From: Solirubrobacteraceae bacterium
GTDB taxonomy: Bacteria > Actinomycetota > Thermoleophilia > Solirubrobacterales > Solirubrobacteraceae
Reading direction: 5' to 3'
Assembly: GCA_016462625.1 (NCBI GenBank)
Contig: JAEMSV010000018.1
Coordinates: 1 to 50,451 of the forward strand
Length of the DNA: 50,451 nt
Below the pieces are notes generated by a model. The model was not told where the DNA came from, made no database searches, and worked only from the letters and a program-made list of their open reading frames with translations. A program made the translations under genes and the position numbers. Below, piece by piece: positions 18,479 to 25,972 of this stretch (its first letter is position 1; each line of letters opens with the position of its first letter).

Positions 18479-19037
18479 GTCTCTCTCGCTCGATCGGGGT
18501 GGACGGGGCAGGGGAAGTGGCGGCGCCCAGGAGCCGCACTGCGAGCAGGACCGCGGCGGGGATGGCGACGATCCCAGTCATCGCGAGGAACCAGGTCTGG
18601 CCGGCGTCCGTGCCCTCACCGAGCGCATGGCCGAGCCCCAGGACCCAGGCCAGCGCGGTGTAGCGGTGCAGCCGCTTCCAGCGCTGCGGGCCGATCCGGC
18701 CGCGCGCGTAGTAGGAGAGGCCGAGCAGGACGGTCGACCAGCCGGCGACGATCCCCAACGAGGTCCAGAACGTCTCGTAGTCGCTGACGAAGGGGACCGT
18801 CAGGTCGGCGACGCTCGGGCGTAGGAACCCGTCACCGAGCAGGGAGACGGCGTGGATGAGCAGCGCGCCGATCGTGGCGAGCGACAGCGCCTCGTGCACG
18901 ACCCGCACGTCCTTGCCGAACACGCGGCGCAGGGCGCCGCTGCCGATCGAGAGCCCCACGACCACACTCAAGCTCGCACAGACGAGCGCGGTGCAGCCCG
19001 CGGCGCGACTGACGATCCAGAAGAAGTGCTCGAACAT
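18456..19037 (-). CDS. Ferric-reductase-like transmembrane protein
   Basis: 193 residues, five or six membrane segments. Paired His residues in helices (VHEALSLATIGALLIHA and RLHRYTALAWVLGLGHALGE) match the haem ligands of ferric-reductase-like / MsrQ-type cytochromes, so it probably binds b-type haem and moves electrons across the membrane. Start ATG 19037. The following genes, a small membrane protein and ApbE, overlap it, suggesting a flavin-dependent extracytoplasmic electron-transfer unit. The electron donor and final acceptor are not visible. Confidence 0.82.
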   Translation of the reverse strand: MFEHFFWIVSRAAGCTALVCASLSVVVGLSIGSGALRRVFGKDVRVVHEALSLATIGALLIHAVSLLGDGFLRPSVADLTVPFVSDYETFWTSLGIVAGWSTVLLGLSYYARGRIGPQRWKRLHRYTALAWVLGLGHALGEGTDAGQTWFLAMTGIVAIPAAVLLAVRLLGAATSPAPSTPIERERHASIPTH

Positions 19038-19102
19038 GGGAGCACCATCGTCCGGCGACCCCAGGACTGGCTGTGGCGAACCTGAGAACTTCCTGAGGCC
19101 GG

Positions 19103-19990
19103 TCAGTCCAGCAGCGCCGCGATCACCTGCGCGAGCCGCTCGGCAGCGCCCGGCGCGAACCCGAGGTACAGCGACGGCTCGGTGAGCTCCAGCTCCATGA
19201 TCACCGGCGCGCCATCAGGCCCCGGGACCATGTCGACCCGCGCGTATGCGAGGTCGCCGAAGCGGGCCGCGACGTAGTGCAGCGCCCAGTCGGCGAGCGC
19301 CCGCTGCTCCCGGCTCGCGTCGCGCGGCGAGATCGTCTCGTCGGCGTACATCGCCTCGGCCGCGGGCAGGCCGCCGACGGGATCGACGAGCGGCGCGACG
19401 CCCTCGCTCTGGAGGATCGCGCCCTTGCGGAACGCGTGGGAGGACTCGCCGCCGAGAAACACGAGACCCGTCTCGCCCTCGTCGTCGACCGACGGCACGT
19501 ACGGCTGGATCATCGCCATGGCGCCCGTGTCGTGGAGGTGGCCGATGTGCGCGCGGGCGGCCGCCTGATCCGTGAAGCGCCCGGTCGCGCGCGCCCCCGC
19601 GGAGACGGTCGGCTTGACCACGACTTCACCCTCGAGCACGTGGTCGGTGAACTCGTCGCCCGGCGCGACGAAGCGGGTGGGGACCACCGGCAGCCCGGCC
19701 ATCGCCAGCTCTCCGAGGTAAAGCTTCTCCGTGTTCCAGGCGAGCACCGGTTCGGGGTTCGCGATTCGCGGCACGGACGCCGCCCACGCGAGGAACGCGT
19801 CGCGCTTGTCCGTGTAATCCCAAGGCGAGCGGACGAGCACCAGATCGAACTCCGCCCACGCGATCAGCGGGTCGTCCCAGATCGCCCAGTCCGCCTCGAT
19901 GCCGATCGCCGCGAACGCCTCAGGGAGGACGTGGTCGTCGGGGTCACCTTCCGGCAGGGCGCTGCAGGTCGCGAGGGCGATTCGCCGCAT
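19103..19990 (-). CDS. ATP-grasp domain protein
   Basis: 295 residues from ATG 19990; a longer frame upstream lacks ATP-grasp sequence. Motifs: IALATCSALPEGDPDD at the N-terminus, LVLVRSPWDYTDKRDAFLAW, GEVVVKPTVSAGARATGRF (ATP-binding lysine region), AMIQPYVPSVDDEGETGLVF and ARVDMVPGPDGAPVIMELEL (Mg-binding acidic residues). Such proteins join a carboxylate to an amine or similar nucleophile at the cost of ATP; the family resembles RimK/cycloserine-type ligases but the substrate cannot be told. TACCGT ends 10 nt upstream and shares its TA with the divergent lipoprotein promoter. Confidence 0.82.
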   Translation of the reverse strand: MRRIALATCSALPEGDPDDHVLPEAFAAIGIEADWAIWDDPLIAWAEFDLVLVRSPWDYTDKRDAFLAWAASVPRIANPEPVLAWNTEKLYLGELAMAGLPVVPTRFVAPGDEFTDHVLEGEVVVKPTVSAGARATGRFTDQAAARAHIGHLHDTGAMAMIQPYVPSVDDEGETGLVFLGGESSHAFRKGAILQSEGVAPLVDPVGGLPAAEAMYADETISPRDASREQRALADWALHYVAARFGDLAYARVDMVPGPDGAPVIMELELTEPSLYLGFAPGAAERLAQVIAALLD

Positions 19991-20000
19991 GACCCCCTCA

Positions 20001-20010
20001 ACGGTAGGGT
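20001..20010. promoter_or_regulatory. Symmetric bidirectional -10 element
   Basis: ACGGTAGGGT: the minus-strand hexamer TACCGT (20006-20001) and the plus-strand TAGGGT (20005-20010) share one TA. The minus ATG (19990) lies 10 nt away and the plus ATG (20019) 8 nt away. Confidence 0.5.
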
Positions 20011-20018
20011 GCCCGCCC

Positions 20019-20909
20019 ATGATTCGTCCGCGCTCAGTTCTTCTTGTGCTTTTCGGTTCCGCCATCGTGATCGCCGGCTGCGGCGGCGACGCGGGCAGCG
20101 GCGGCGACCACGCCGCGCAGGGCGAGCTCGACATCCCCGCCGTGATCGAGCAGGCCAAGGCCGACGGCACGGCGAAGACGACCGGGACGATCGAGGTCGA
20201 GGGCATGGGCCTGGCCAAGCCGTTCCAGACTGAGCTGAAGGGGACGACGTCCCTCGACGAGGTCGCCGCCGACCTGTCGTTCGAGGGCGCCCCGATGTTC
20301 GAGCGCATGGGCGTCCCGGCCGAGGGGCCCGTTCGACTGGTGCTGGTCAACGATCAGGTCGCGGTGTCCGTCCCACAACCCCTGGACGCGGAGATCCCCG
20401 AGGGCAAGCAGTGGATCGGCCTCGACCTCGGCAAGGCAATGGGGACCGGCGAGGCCGGGATCGAGGCGATCTTCCGATCGGACATCGAGAGCTCACTCGC
20501 GCCCTTCGAGGCGGGTGCCCCGCTGAAGCACGTCGGCGAGGAGGAGATCAACGGCGTCGACACCACCCACTGGCGCGGCGAGGCCTCCCTCGACGAGTAC
20601 CTCGCGACACTGCCCGAGGCCGAGGAGAAGAAGGCGCGGGAGTCCCTGATGAGCGGCCCGGACGGGTCGACCGAGAGCGACATGGCGAAGCGCGAGCCCG
20701 TCGACTTCTGGATCGATGACGACCATCACCTCCGGCGGATGCTCGCGACCTCCACCCTCGAGAAGACGAAGTCGACCCCGGCCGGCAAGCTCTCGTTGCA
20801 GTTCGACTACGACGAGTACAGCCAGCCGGACATCGCCCTGCCGGACAAGGCGGCCACCTGGGACGCCACCGACACGCTCACCGAGGAGATGGCGAAGCAG
20901 CCGTCGTGA
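20019..20909 (+). CDS. Lipoprotein of LppX/LprAFG-like type
   Basis: 296 residues from ATG 20019. Lipobox VIAGC gives a diacylglycerol-linked Cys at about residue 20, then a Gly/Asp linker (GGDAGSGGDH). The mature domain has the pattern of actinobacterial LppX/LprG-like or LolA-fold lipoproteins: TTGTIEVEGMG near the start, WIGLDLGKAMG, VDTTHWRGEASLDEYLATLP, and VDFWIDDDHHLRRM near the end. Such proteins bind lipids or act as envelope carriers; the cargo is unknown. The last 32 nt overlap the 3' end of the converging endonuclease III gene. Confidence 0.82.
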   Translation: MIRPRSVLLVLFGSAIVIAGCGGDAGSGGDHAAQGELDIPAVIEQAKADGTAKTTGTIEVEGMGLAKPFQTELKGTTSLDEVAADLSFEGAPMFERMGVPAEGPVRLVLVNDQVAVSVPQPLDAEIPEGKQWIGLDLGKAMGTGEAGIEAIFRSDIESSLAPFEAGAPLKHVGEEEINGVDTTHWRGEASLDEYLATLPEAEEKKARESLMSGPDGSTESDMAKREPVDFWIDDDHHLRRMLATSTLEKTKSTPAGKLSLQFDYDEYSQPDIALPDKAATWDATDTLTEEMAKQPS

Positions 20910-21594
20910 ACAGGCCGCGGCTCGGGCACATCCGGGCCAGCGCGCACTCCTCGCAGCGCGGCCGCTGGGCCGCGCACGTGCGGCGGCCGTGGCGCAGGAG
21001 GTTCACGTGCAGCTCCCACTCCGCGCCGCGCGGCGTGAGGGCGAGCATCGCGTCGTGCAGCTCGTCGAAGCCCGCGCCGGGCCGCAGCAGCCCGAGCCGC
21101 ATGCCGACCCGCGAGACGTGAGTGTCCACCGGGACGTCACGCAGGTCGAAGCTGAACAGCAGCACGCAGGCCGCCGTCTTGCGGCCGACGCCCGGGAGCG
21201 AGCAGAGGTACTCCTGCCCCTCGACGACCGTCGCGTCCGCGAGCCACGTCAGGTCGAGCGGGTCGCCGATCGCGACCAGGATGTCGTGGATCCGCTGCGA
21301 CTTGACCTTGCTGATCCCGCCGGGGCGGATCGCCTCCTCGACCTCGGAGACGGGCGCGTCGCGGACGGCCTCCCACGACGGGAACCGGTCGCGCAGGCGC
21401 AGGTAGGCGACGTCGCGGTTGCGGTCGTTCGTCGACTGCGACAGGACGGTGAGGACGAGCTCGGCGATCCCGTCGCCGTGCGGGCGCACCACCGGGATGC
21501 CGTAGACCTCGCGCAGCCGGGCGCGGATGCGGGCGACGCGGTCGGCCTTCGGCGGCTGCCAGTCCTTGCGCGGGATCGTCTCCAGCTCAGCCAA
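20878..21594 (-). CDS. Endonuclease III-like DNA glycosylase/AP lyase
   Basis: 238 residues from TTG 21594, overlapping the sugar-kinase stop by 8 nt (TTGGCTGA), so translation is coupled. The helix-hairpin-helix GPD fold is clear: SLPGVGRKTAACVLLFSFDL carries the catalytic Lys, and VPVDTHVSRVGMRLGL the catalytic Asp. The C-terminus keeps the iron-sulfur loop C-x6-C-x2-C-x5-C (CAAQRPRCEECALARMC). It removes oxidised pyrimidines and nicks abasic sites. The LSQSTNDRNRD helix differs from E. coli Nth, so substrate preference may vary. Confidence 0.9.
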   Translation of the reverse strand: MAELETIPRKDWQPPKADRVARIRARLREVYGIPVVRPHGDGIAELVLTVLSQSTNDRNRDVAYLRLRDRFPSWEAVRDAPVSEVEEAIRPGGISKVKSQRIHDILVAIGDPLDLTWLADATVVEGQEYLCSLPGVGRKTAACVLLFSFDLRDVPVDTHVSRVGMRLGLLRPGAGFDELHDAMLALTPRGAEWELHVNLLRHGRRTCAAQRPRCEECALARMCPSRGLFTTAASPSPR

Positions 21595-22495
21595 GCGCGC
21601 CCCAGCTCTCCGTGGCGCGCGCGCCGGCCTCCATCGCGCGGTCGAGCGCGTCGGGCAGGACGGCGGGGTCGTACCGCGCGTCCGCGAGCGCGGCGAGCAG
21701 CACGCCCGCGACCGCATCGCCCGCGCCGGTTGTGCACACGACCGCGGCGGGAACCCCGCGGGCGCGGTGGCGCCTCCCGTCGGCGCTCGCGAGCAGCGCG
21801 CCCCCGGCGCCGAGCGTCACCACCGCGTGCTGCGCGCCGCGCGCGAGGAGGGCCGCCGCGGCGGCGTCCGGATCCGCGCGCCCGGTGAGCAGCGTGGCCT
21901 CCTCGCCGTTGGCCTTCACCAGGAACGCATCCTCGATGCAGGCACCGGCGATCTCCGCCGCCGCGTCCGCGTCGCGCCAGCGGTGCAGCCGCAGGTTCGG
22001 GTCGAAGACCACGGGCGTGCCCGCGCGCAGGGCCGCGCGCCGCGCCGCGAGGGTCACGATCCGCTCGGGCTCACCGACCAGCGTGTTCGAGCCGAAGAAG
22101 AACGCCCCGGCCTCCGCGGCAGCGCGCTCGACCGGCTCGCCGAGCGCGGCGACTGCGGCCTCGATCCCCTCGCCGTAGATGACATAGCTCGGCTCGCCCG
22201 CGCCGTCGACCGTCACGAACGCGATGGCGGTGCGCTGCTCGGCCCGCAGCGTGAAGTGGTCGAGACCGACCCCTTCGGCCCGCAGCCGCTCGCGCAGCCA
22301 GGCGCCCCACGCGTCGTCGCCCGCGCCGCCGGCCAGCGCGACATCGGCCCCCGCTCGCGCGGCGGCGACGGCCACGTTGGCGGTCGCGCCTCCGGGGTGC
22401 GGCACGAAGCCGTCGGCTTCGGTCAGCGAGCCCACCGCCCGCTCGCACACGAGGTCGACGAGCGCCTCGCCGAGGCAGAGCGTGCGCGGACTCAT
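21587..22495 (-). CDS. PfkB-family carbohydrate kinase
   Basis: 302 residues from ATG 22495. Signature 1 region GGATANVAVAAARAG near the N-terminus and signature 2 VVCTTGAGDAVAGVLLAALA near the C-terminus, with the catalytic Asp in GAGDA. LCLGEALVDLVCE starts the ribokinase fold and FDPNLRLHRW marks the central sheet. It most resembles fructokinase/2-keto-3-deoxygluconate kinase types, but no sugar operon surrounds it. TACTCT ends 9 nt before the ATG and overlaps the divergent hydrolase promoter. Confidence 0.9.
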   Translation of the reverse strand: MSPRTLCLGEALVDLVCERAVGSLTEADGFVPHPGGATANVAVAAARAGADVALAGGAGDDAWGAWLRERLRAEGVGLDHFTLRAEQRTAIAFVTVDGAGEPSYVIYGEGIEAAVAALGEPVERAAAEAGAFFFGSNTLVGEPERIVTLAARRAALRAGTPVVFDPNLRLHRWRDADAAAEIAGACIEDAFLVKANGEEATLLTGRADPDAAAAALLARGAQHAVVTLGAGGALLASADGRRHRARGVPAAVVCTTGAGDAVAGVLLAALADARYDPAVLPDALDRAMEAGARATESWGALG

Positions 22496-22504
22496 CTCGC
22501 CGCG

Positions 22505-22514
22505 AGAGTATCTT
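22505..22514. promoter_or_regulatory. Symmetric bidirectional -10 element
   Basis: AGAGTATCTT: minus-strand TACTCT (22510-22505) and plus-strand TATCTT (22509-22514) share one TA. The kinase ATG lies 9 nt away on one side, the hydrolase GTG 8 nt on the other. Confidence 0.5.
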
Positions 22515-22522
22515 CCGGCGCC

Positions 22523-23338
22523 GTGGGTCTGCGGGAGGTCCGAGAAGAGACGGCGGAGCTGGGCGACCAGCCCGTCTACTACCGGCGCGCGGGGGACGAC
22601 GAGATCCCCGTGCTGTTCCTGCACGGCGTCCCAACGTCCAGCGACGACTGGGTGCCGTTCCTCCAGCGCTGCGGCGGCATCGCGCCCGACCTGCCCGGCT
22701 TCGGTCGCAGCGGCAAGCGCGGCGACGGGGACTTCACGATGGAGGGCTACGCCGACTTCATCGATCGGTTCCTCGACATGCTCGGCATCGAGCGGGTCCA
22801 TCTGTGCGTCCACGACTGGGGCGTCGTCGGGCTCGTGTGGGCGATGCGTGACCCGTCGCGCGTGAAGCGGCTCGTCGTGATGAACGGGGTCCCGCTCCTG
22901 CCCGGATATCGCTGGCACCGCGCCGCCCGGCTGTGGCGCATGCGCGGGGTCGGCGAGTTCGCGATGGGGCTGAGCATCAAGTCCGTGGTCGGCGCGAGCC
23001 TGAAGGAGGCGATGCCGCAGGGCGGCCCCGCCGTCAAGGCGCTGCGCGACCAGGTCATGGAGCACTTCGACCAGGGCACGCAGCGCGCGATCCTCAAGCT
23101 GTACCGCACGTCTCCGCCCGACGCCCTGGCTGCCGCGGGGACCCGTCTGGGGACCATCACGGCGCCCGCGCTCGTGCTCTGGGGCGACGACGACCCGTAC
23201 ATCCCGAGCCGCTTCGGCAGCGGATACGCCGCCGCGCTCGGGGACGCGCAGCTCGAATTGGTCGAGGGTGCAGGGCATTGGCCGTGGCTCGACCGACCCG
23301 AACTCGTTGAGCGTGTACGTGCCCACCTGATGGGGTAG
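22523..23338 (+). CDS. Alpha/beta hydrolase, haloalkane dehalogenase/epoxide hydrolase type
   Basis: 271 residues from GTG 22523. HGVPTSSDDW is the oxyanion region and APDLPGFGRSGK the following strand. The nucleophile elbow VHDWGVVG has Asp, as in dehalogenases and epoxide hydrolases, not Ser. The acid is in LWGDDDPYIP and the catalytic His in VEGAGHWPWLDRPE. The first loop has Val where haloalkane dehalogenases usually have Asn, so true dehalogenase activity is doubtful. Cytosolic; divergent from the sugar kinase. Confidence 0.86.
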   Translation: MGLREVREETAELGDQPVYYRRAGDDEIPVLFLHGVPTSSDDWVPFLQRCGGIAPDLPGFGRSGKRGDGDFTMEGYADFIDRFLDMLGIERVHLCVHDWGVVGLVWAMRDPSRVKRLVVMNGVPLLPGYRWHRAARLWRMRGVGEFAMGLSIKSVVGASLKEAMPQGGPAVKALRDQVMEHFDQGTQRAILKLYRTSPPDALAAAGTRLGTITAPALVLWGDDDPYIPSRFGSGYAAALGDAQLELVEGAGHWPWLDRPELVERVRAHLMG

Positions 23339-23342
23339 GACC

Positions 23343-23361
23343 GCCCGCGACCACCGCGGGC
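23343..23361 (+). terminator. Hairpin after the hydrolase gene
   Basis: gcccgcg (23343-23349) and cgcgggc (23355-23361) with loop accac, 4 nt after the hydrolase stop. No T-run. Confidence 0.4.
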
Positions 23362-23422
23362 GACCCCAGCCGTCGAATCTGGCGCGACTGGGCTAGTCTC
23401 CGCGGCGGCAGGGGCAGGGACG

Positions 23423-23456
23423 CCTTCGTTTACTCGACATCGCCGCCGAGCGAAGG
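23423..23456 (+). promoter_or_regulatory. Leader hairpin covering the RBS of the CAP-protein gene
   Basis: ccttcg (23423-23428) pairs with cgaagg (23451-23456), and inside it ctcg (23433-23436) with cgag (23447-23450). The 3' arm contains most of the GAAGGAG ribosome-binding site for GTG 23464. An upstream TAGTCT (23394-23399) would give a leader of about 58 nt. Confidence 0.4.
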
Positions 23457-23463
23457 AGACTCT

Positions 23464-23958
23464 GTGCCGTTCTTCAGGACGCTGCTTGTTGCTGTTTTCA
23501 TGCTGATGCTCACCGCCCTCGCGGGTGCATCCGCGGCGTCCGCCGCGCCGATCCACGACGACTTCGAGCGGACGGTGCTGGCGAAGATCAACGGTCTCCG
23601 GGCGAACGAGGGGCTGACGCCGCTGCACTCCAGCCGCAAGCTCTCGCGCCTTGCCAGCCGCCACTCGCGCGACCAGCTGCGCCACGACAAGCTCACCCAC
23701 GACGGAGGCGACGGCACGCCGTTCCGCGTGCGGGTCGCCCGGGTCGCGAAGAACGCCCTCGTCGGCGAGACGGTCGGCTGGATGCCCGACGGGATGAACG
23801 ACCGCGCGGACGCCGTCGTGATGATGTGGATGCAGTCGCCGGGACATCGCCAGCAGCTGATGCGCCCGCGGTTCCGCCACATCGGGGTCGGCCGCTGGTA
23901 CGGCGCGATGGGCCTCACGCCGGGCATCGCCGTGACGGCGGACTTCTCCTCGAAGTAG
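23464..23958 (+). CDS. Secreted CAP/SCP-domain protein
   Basis: 164 residues. GTG 23464 has a strong GAAGGAG 5 nt upstream. Signal peptide LLVAVFMLMLTALAGASA. The CAP domain shows KINGLRANEGLTPLHSSRKL, RLASRHSRDQLRHDKLTHDG, VGETVGW and SPGHRQQLMRPRFRHIGVGR, the His and Glu positions that can bind a metal. Bacterial CAP proteins are secreted and mostly uncharacterised; some bind lipids. It stands alone between a hydrolase and a membrane protein. Confidence 0.9.
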   Translation: MPFFRTLLVAVFMLMLTALAGASAASAAPIHDDFERTVLAKINGLRANEGLTPLHSSRKLSRLASRHSRDQLRHDKLTHDGGDGTPFRVRVARVAKNALVGETVGWMPDGMNDRADAVVMMWMQSPGHRQQLMRPRFRHIGVGRWYGAMGLTPGIAVTADFSSK

Positions 23959-23985
23959 CCGTCTAGGGCTACGCTGCGCCGCCTG

Positions 23986-25512
23986 ATGCGGCGCCTGCCC
24001 CCCGCCTGGATCGTCGCGGCCCTCGGCGCGGCGCTCTACCTCCTGCTCGAGCCGCGCAGCGCCGACCTGATCGCGCAGCTGTACCGCGCCGAGATCCTCC
24101 GCGAGGACGGGGCGTGGCTGTGGGATTCCGGCTGGTTCGCGGGCCACCAGCTGCCCGCCTACAGCGTGCTCTACCCGCCGCTGGGCGCGCTGCTCGGCGC
24201 GCGCGTGGTCGGAGCGCTCGCGGTCGTGGCGGCATCGTTCGCCTTCGAGCGACTGGCGGTCTGGCACCGCGGCGACGACGGTCGGCCCGCCGCGCTGTGG
24301 TTCGCGCTCGGCGCCACGGCGATGCTGTGGACCGGGCGGATCACGTTCCTCCTCGGCGCCGCGATCGGGCTCGCCGCCGTGATGGCGCTGACGCGCGACC
24401 GCCGGGTGCTCACCGGAGTGCTCGCGGCGCTCAGCGCGCTGGCCAGCCCGGTCGCCGGCCTATTCGTCGCGGTCGCGGCGGCCGCGTGGGGGCTGGCGGA
24501 GCGGCGGTGGGTCGCGGGCGCGGCGATCGCCGGTGCGGCACTCGCCCCGGTCCTCGTGCTGAACGTCCTCTTCGGCGAAGGCGGGACGTTCCCGTTCGCG
24601 CCGAGCGCGTTCTGGCCGGCATTGGCCGCGTGCGCGCTGGTGGGGGCGCTGCTGCCGGGCGAGGAGCGGACGATCCGGATCGGGGTCGTGCTGTACGCGG
24701 TGCTGCTCGCCCTCGCGTTCGTCCTGCCCACCGCCGTCGGCGGGAATGCGACGCGCCTGGGCGCGCTCGTCGCAGGGCCCGTGCTGGCGCTCGGGCTGTT
24801 CGGGCGCCGGCGCCCGTGGGTCCTCGCGGTCGCGGCGCTCCCGCTGCTCTGGTGGTCGCTCTATCCCCCCGTCGCCGACTGGGTGCGCGGGCGAGACGAC
24901 CCGGCGCTGCACGCGTCCTTCCACGCTCCGCTGAACCGGTTCCTGGATTCCCAGGGCGGCGGTCCGTTCCGGGTCGAGGTCGTCCCGACCGCCGACAAGG
25001 GCGAGGCGCTCTACGTCGCGCGGGAGCACCCAATCGCGCGCGGCTGGGAGCGCCAGCTCGACCGTGAGGACGGCTCGCTCTTCTACGAGGACACACTCGA
25101 CCAGATCGACTATCTGGCGTGGCTCAACGAACGAGCCGTCCGATTCGTCGCGCTCCCGAACGCGCCGATCGACCCGGCGTCCGAGCCAGAGGCGGAACTG
25201 CTCCGGAATCCGCCGCCCTGGCTCCGCGAGGTCTGGCGGACGAACGACTGGCGCGTCTTCGCCGTCCCGCGTCGCCACGGTCTCGTCGTCGGCGCGAGAT
25301 TCGTCAACGCCGACCAGGACTCCGTGACGTTCCGTGCCGACCGCGCGGGCCCGGTCGCCGTGCTCGTCCGGCAGAGCCGCTGGTGGCGGATCAAGCAGGG
25401 CGACGCGTGTATCGAGGAACCGCCTGACACCGATGTGGTCACCGTGGTCGACGTCAAGACGCCGGGCACGATCCGGATGCGCGCGGCGCTCACGGGCGAT
25501 CGCTGCGACTGA
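23986..25512 (+). CDS. Polytopic membrane protein, possible GT-C-type glycosyltransferase
   Basis: 508 residues; ATG 23986 lies 10 nt after TACGCT (23970-23975). About ten membrane segments fill residues 5-310. The first loop (RAEILREDGAWLWDSGWFAG) has acidic residues where GT-C enzymes and PTPS-related membrane proteins carry their active site. A soluble C-terminal part (about 320-508) ends in a small beta domain (VAVLVRQSRWWRIKQGDACI ... RMRAALTGDRCD) that reappears in the next, frameshifted gene. The function is a guess: transfer of a sugar from a polyprenyl carrier at the outer membrane face. Confidence 0.7.
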   Translation: MRRLPPAWIVAALGAALYLLLEPRSADLIAQLYRAEILREDGAWLWDSGWFAGHQLPAYSVLYPPLGALLGARVVGALAVVAASFAFERLAVWHRGDDGRPAALWFALGATAMLWTGRITFLLGAAIGLAAVMALTRDRRVLTGVLAALSALASPVAGLFVAVAAAAWGLAERRWVAGAAIAGAALAPVLVLNVLFGEGGTFPFAPSAFWPALAACALVGALLPGEERTIRIGVVLYAVLLALAFVLPTAVGGNATRLGALVAGPVLALGLFGRRRPWVLAVAALPLLWWSLYPPVADWVRGRDDPALHASFHAPLNRFLDSQGGGPFRVEVVPTADKGEALYVAREHPIARGWERQLDREDGSLFYEDTLDQIDYLAWLNERAVRFVALPNAPIDPASEPEAELLRNPPPWLREVWRTNDWRVFAVPRRHGLVVGARFVNADQDSVTFRADRAGPVAVLVRQSRWWRIKQGDACIEEPPDTDVVTVVDVKTPGTIRMRAALTGDRCD

Positions 25513-25516
25513 ACGC

Positions 25517-25555
25517 TCCTGAAGAAGCGAGCGTCTGGCGACCGGTTCTTCAGGA
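25517..25555. repeat. 10-bp inverted repeat after the membrane-protein gene
   Basis: tcctgaagaa (25517-25526) and ttcttcagga (25546-25555), perfect. A second, exclusive pairing acgctc (25513-25518) / gagcgt (25529-25534) competes for the left arm. It may terminate the membrane-protein mRNA or act as a two-state switch before the next gene. Confidence 0.4.
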
Positions 25556-25601
25556 CGATCCAGAATCTTCACGCGATGTAGGCCGCCTACGTTCCCGCGC
25601 G

Positions 25602-25960
25602 ATGCGTCTCGCCGCCCCGGTCGTCCTCGCGGCCACGCTCGCTGCGCTGTGGCTCGCCCTCGCCACGGCGGAGGCTCGCTCGCGGGCGGCGGGGCCGTGG
25701 TCCAGCGGGTGGGGCCGGAGTCGTTCACGGTGCGCGTGCGCGAGCCCGGCGTGGCTCTGGTCCGGGTCCGCTGGAGCCCGTATTGGACGGTCACCCGCGG
25801 GTCCGCGTGTCTCGCCCCGGCCACCGGCGAATGGACCATGCTCAACGCGCGGAGCGTCGGTTCGGTGACCGTCCGAGCACGCTTCACGCTGGGCCGAACG
25901 CTGTCACGCGGTGTCCGCTGTGACGCCGTCTTCCCGGAAGCCGGGGTCACAAGCGGTTAA
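25602..25960 (+). pseudogene. Frameshifted gene: signal peptide plus orphan C-terminal beta domain
   Basis: ATG 25602 (8 nt after TACGTT, 25588-25593) opens with a good signal peptide (APVVLAATLAALWLALATAE), but that frame turns into Arg/Ser-rich nonsense after about residue 30. From about 25690 a second frame continues sensibly (AVVQRVGPESFTVRVREPG, VALVRVRWSPYWTVTRGSAC) to a stop at 25958-25960. The joined product would resemble the last 90 residues of the preceding membrane protein. The frames differ by one base within a G-rich stretch (gcgggcggcggggcc), so this is a recent frameshift, a sequencing error or programmed slippage. Confidence 0.6.
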
Positions 25961-25972
25961 CATGGCGCGCGA

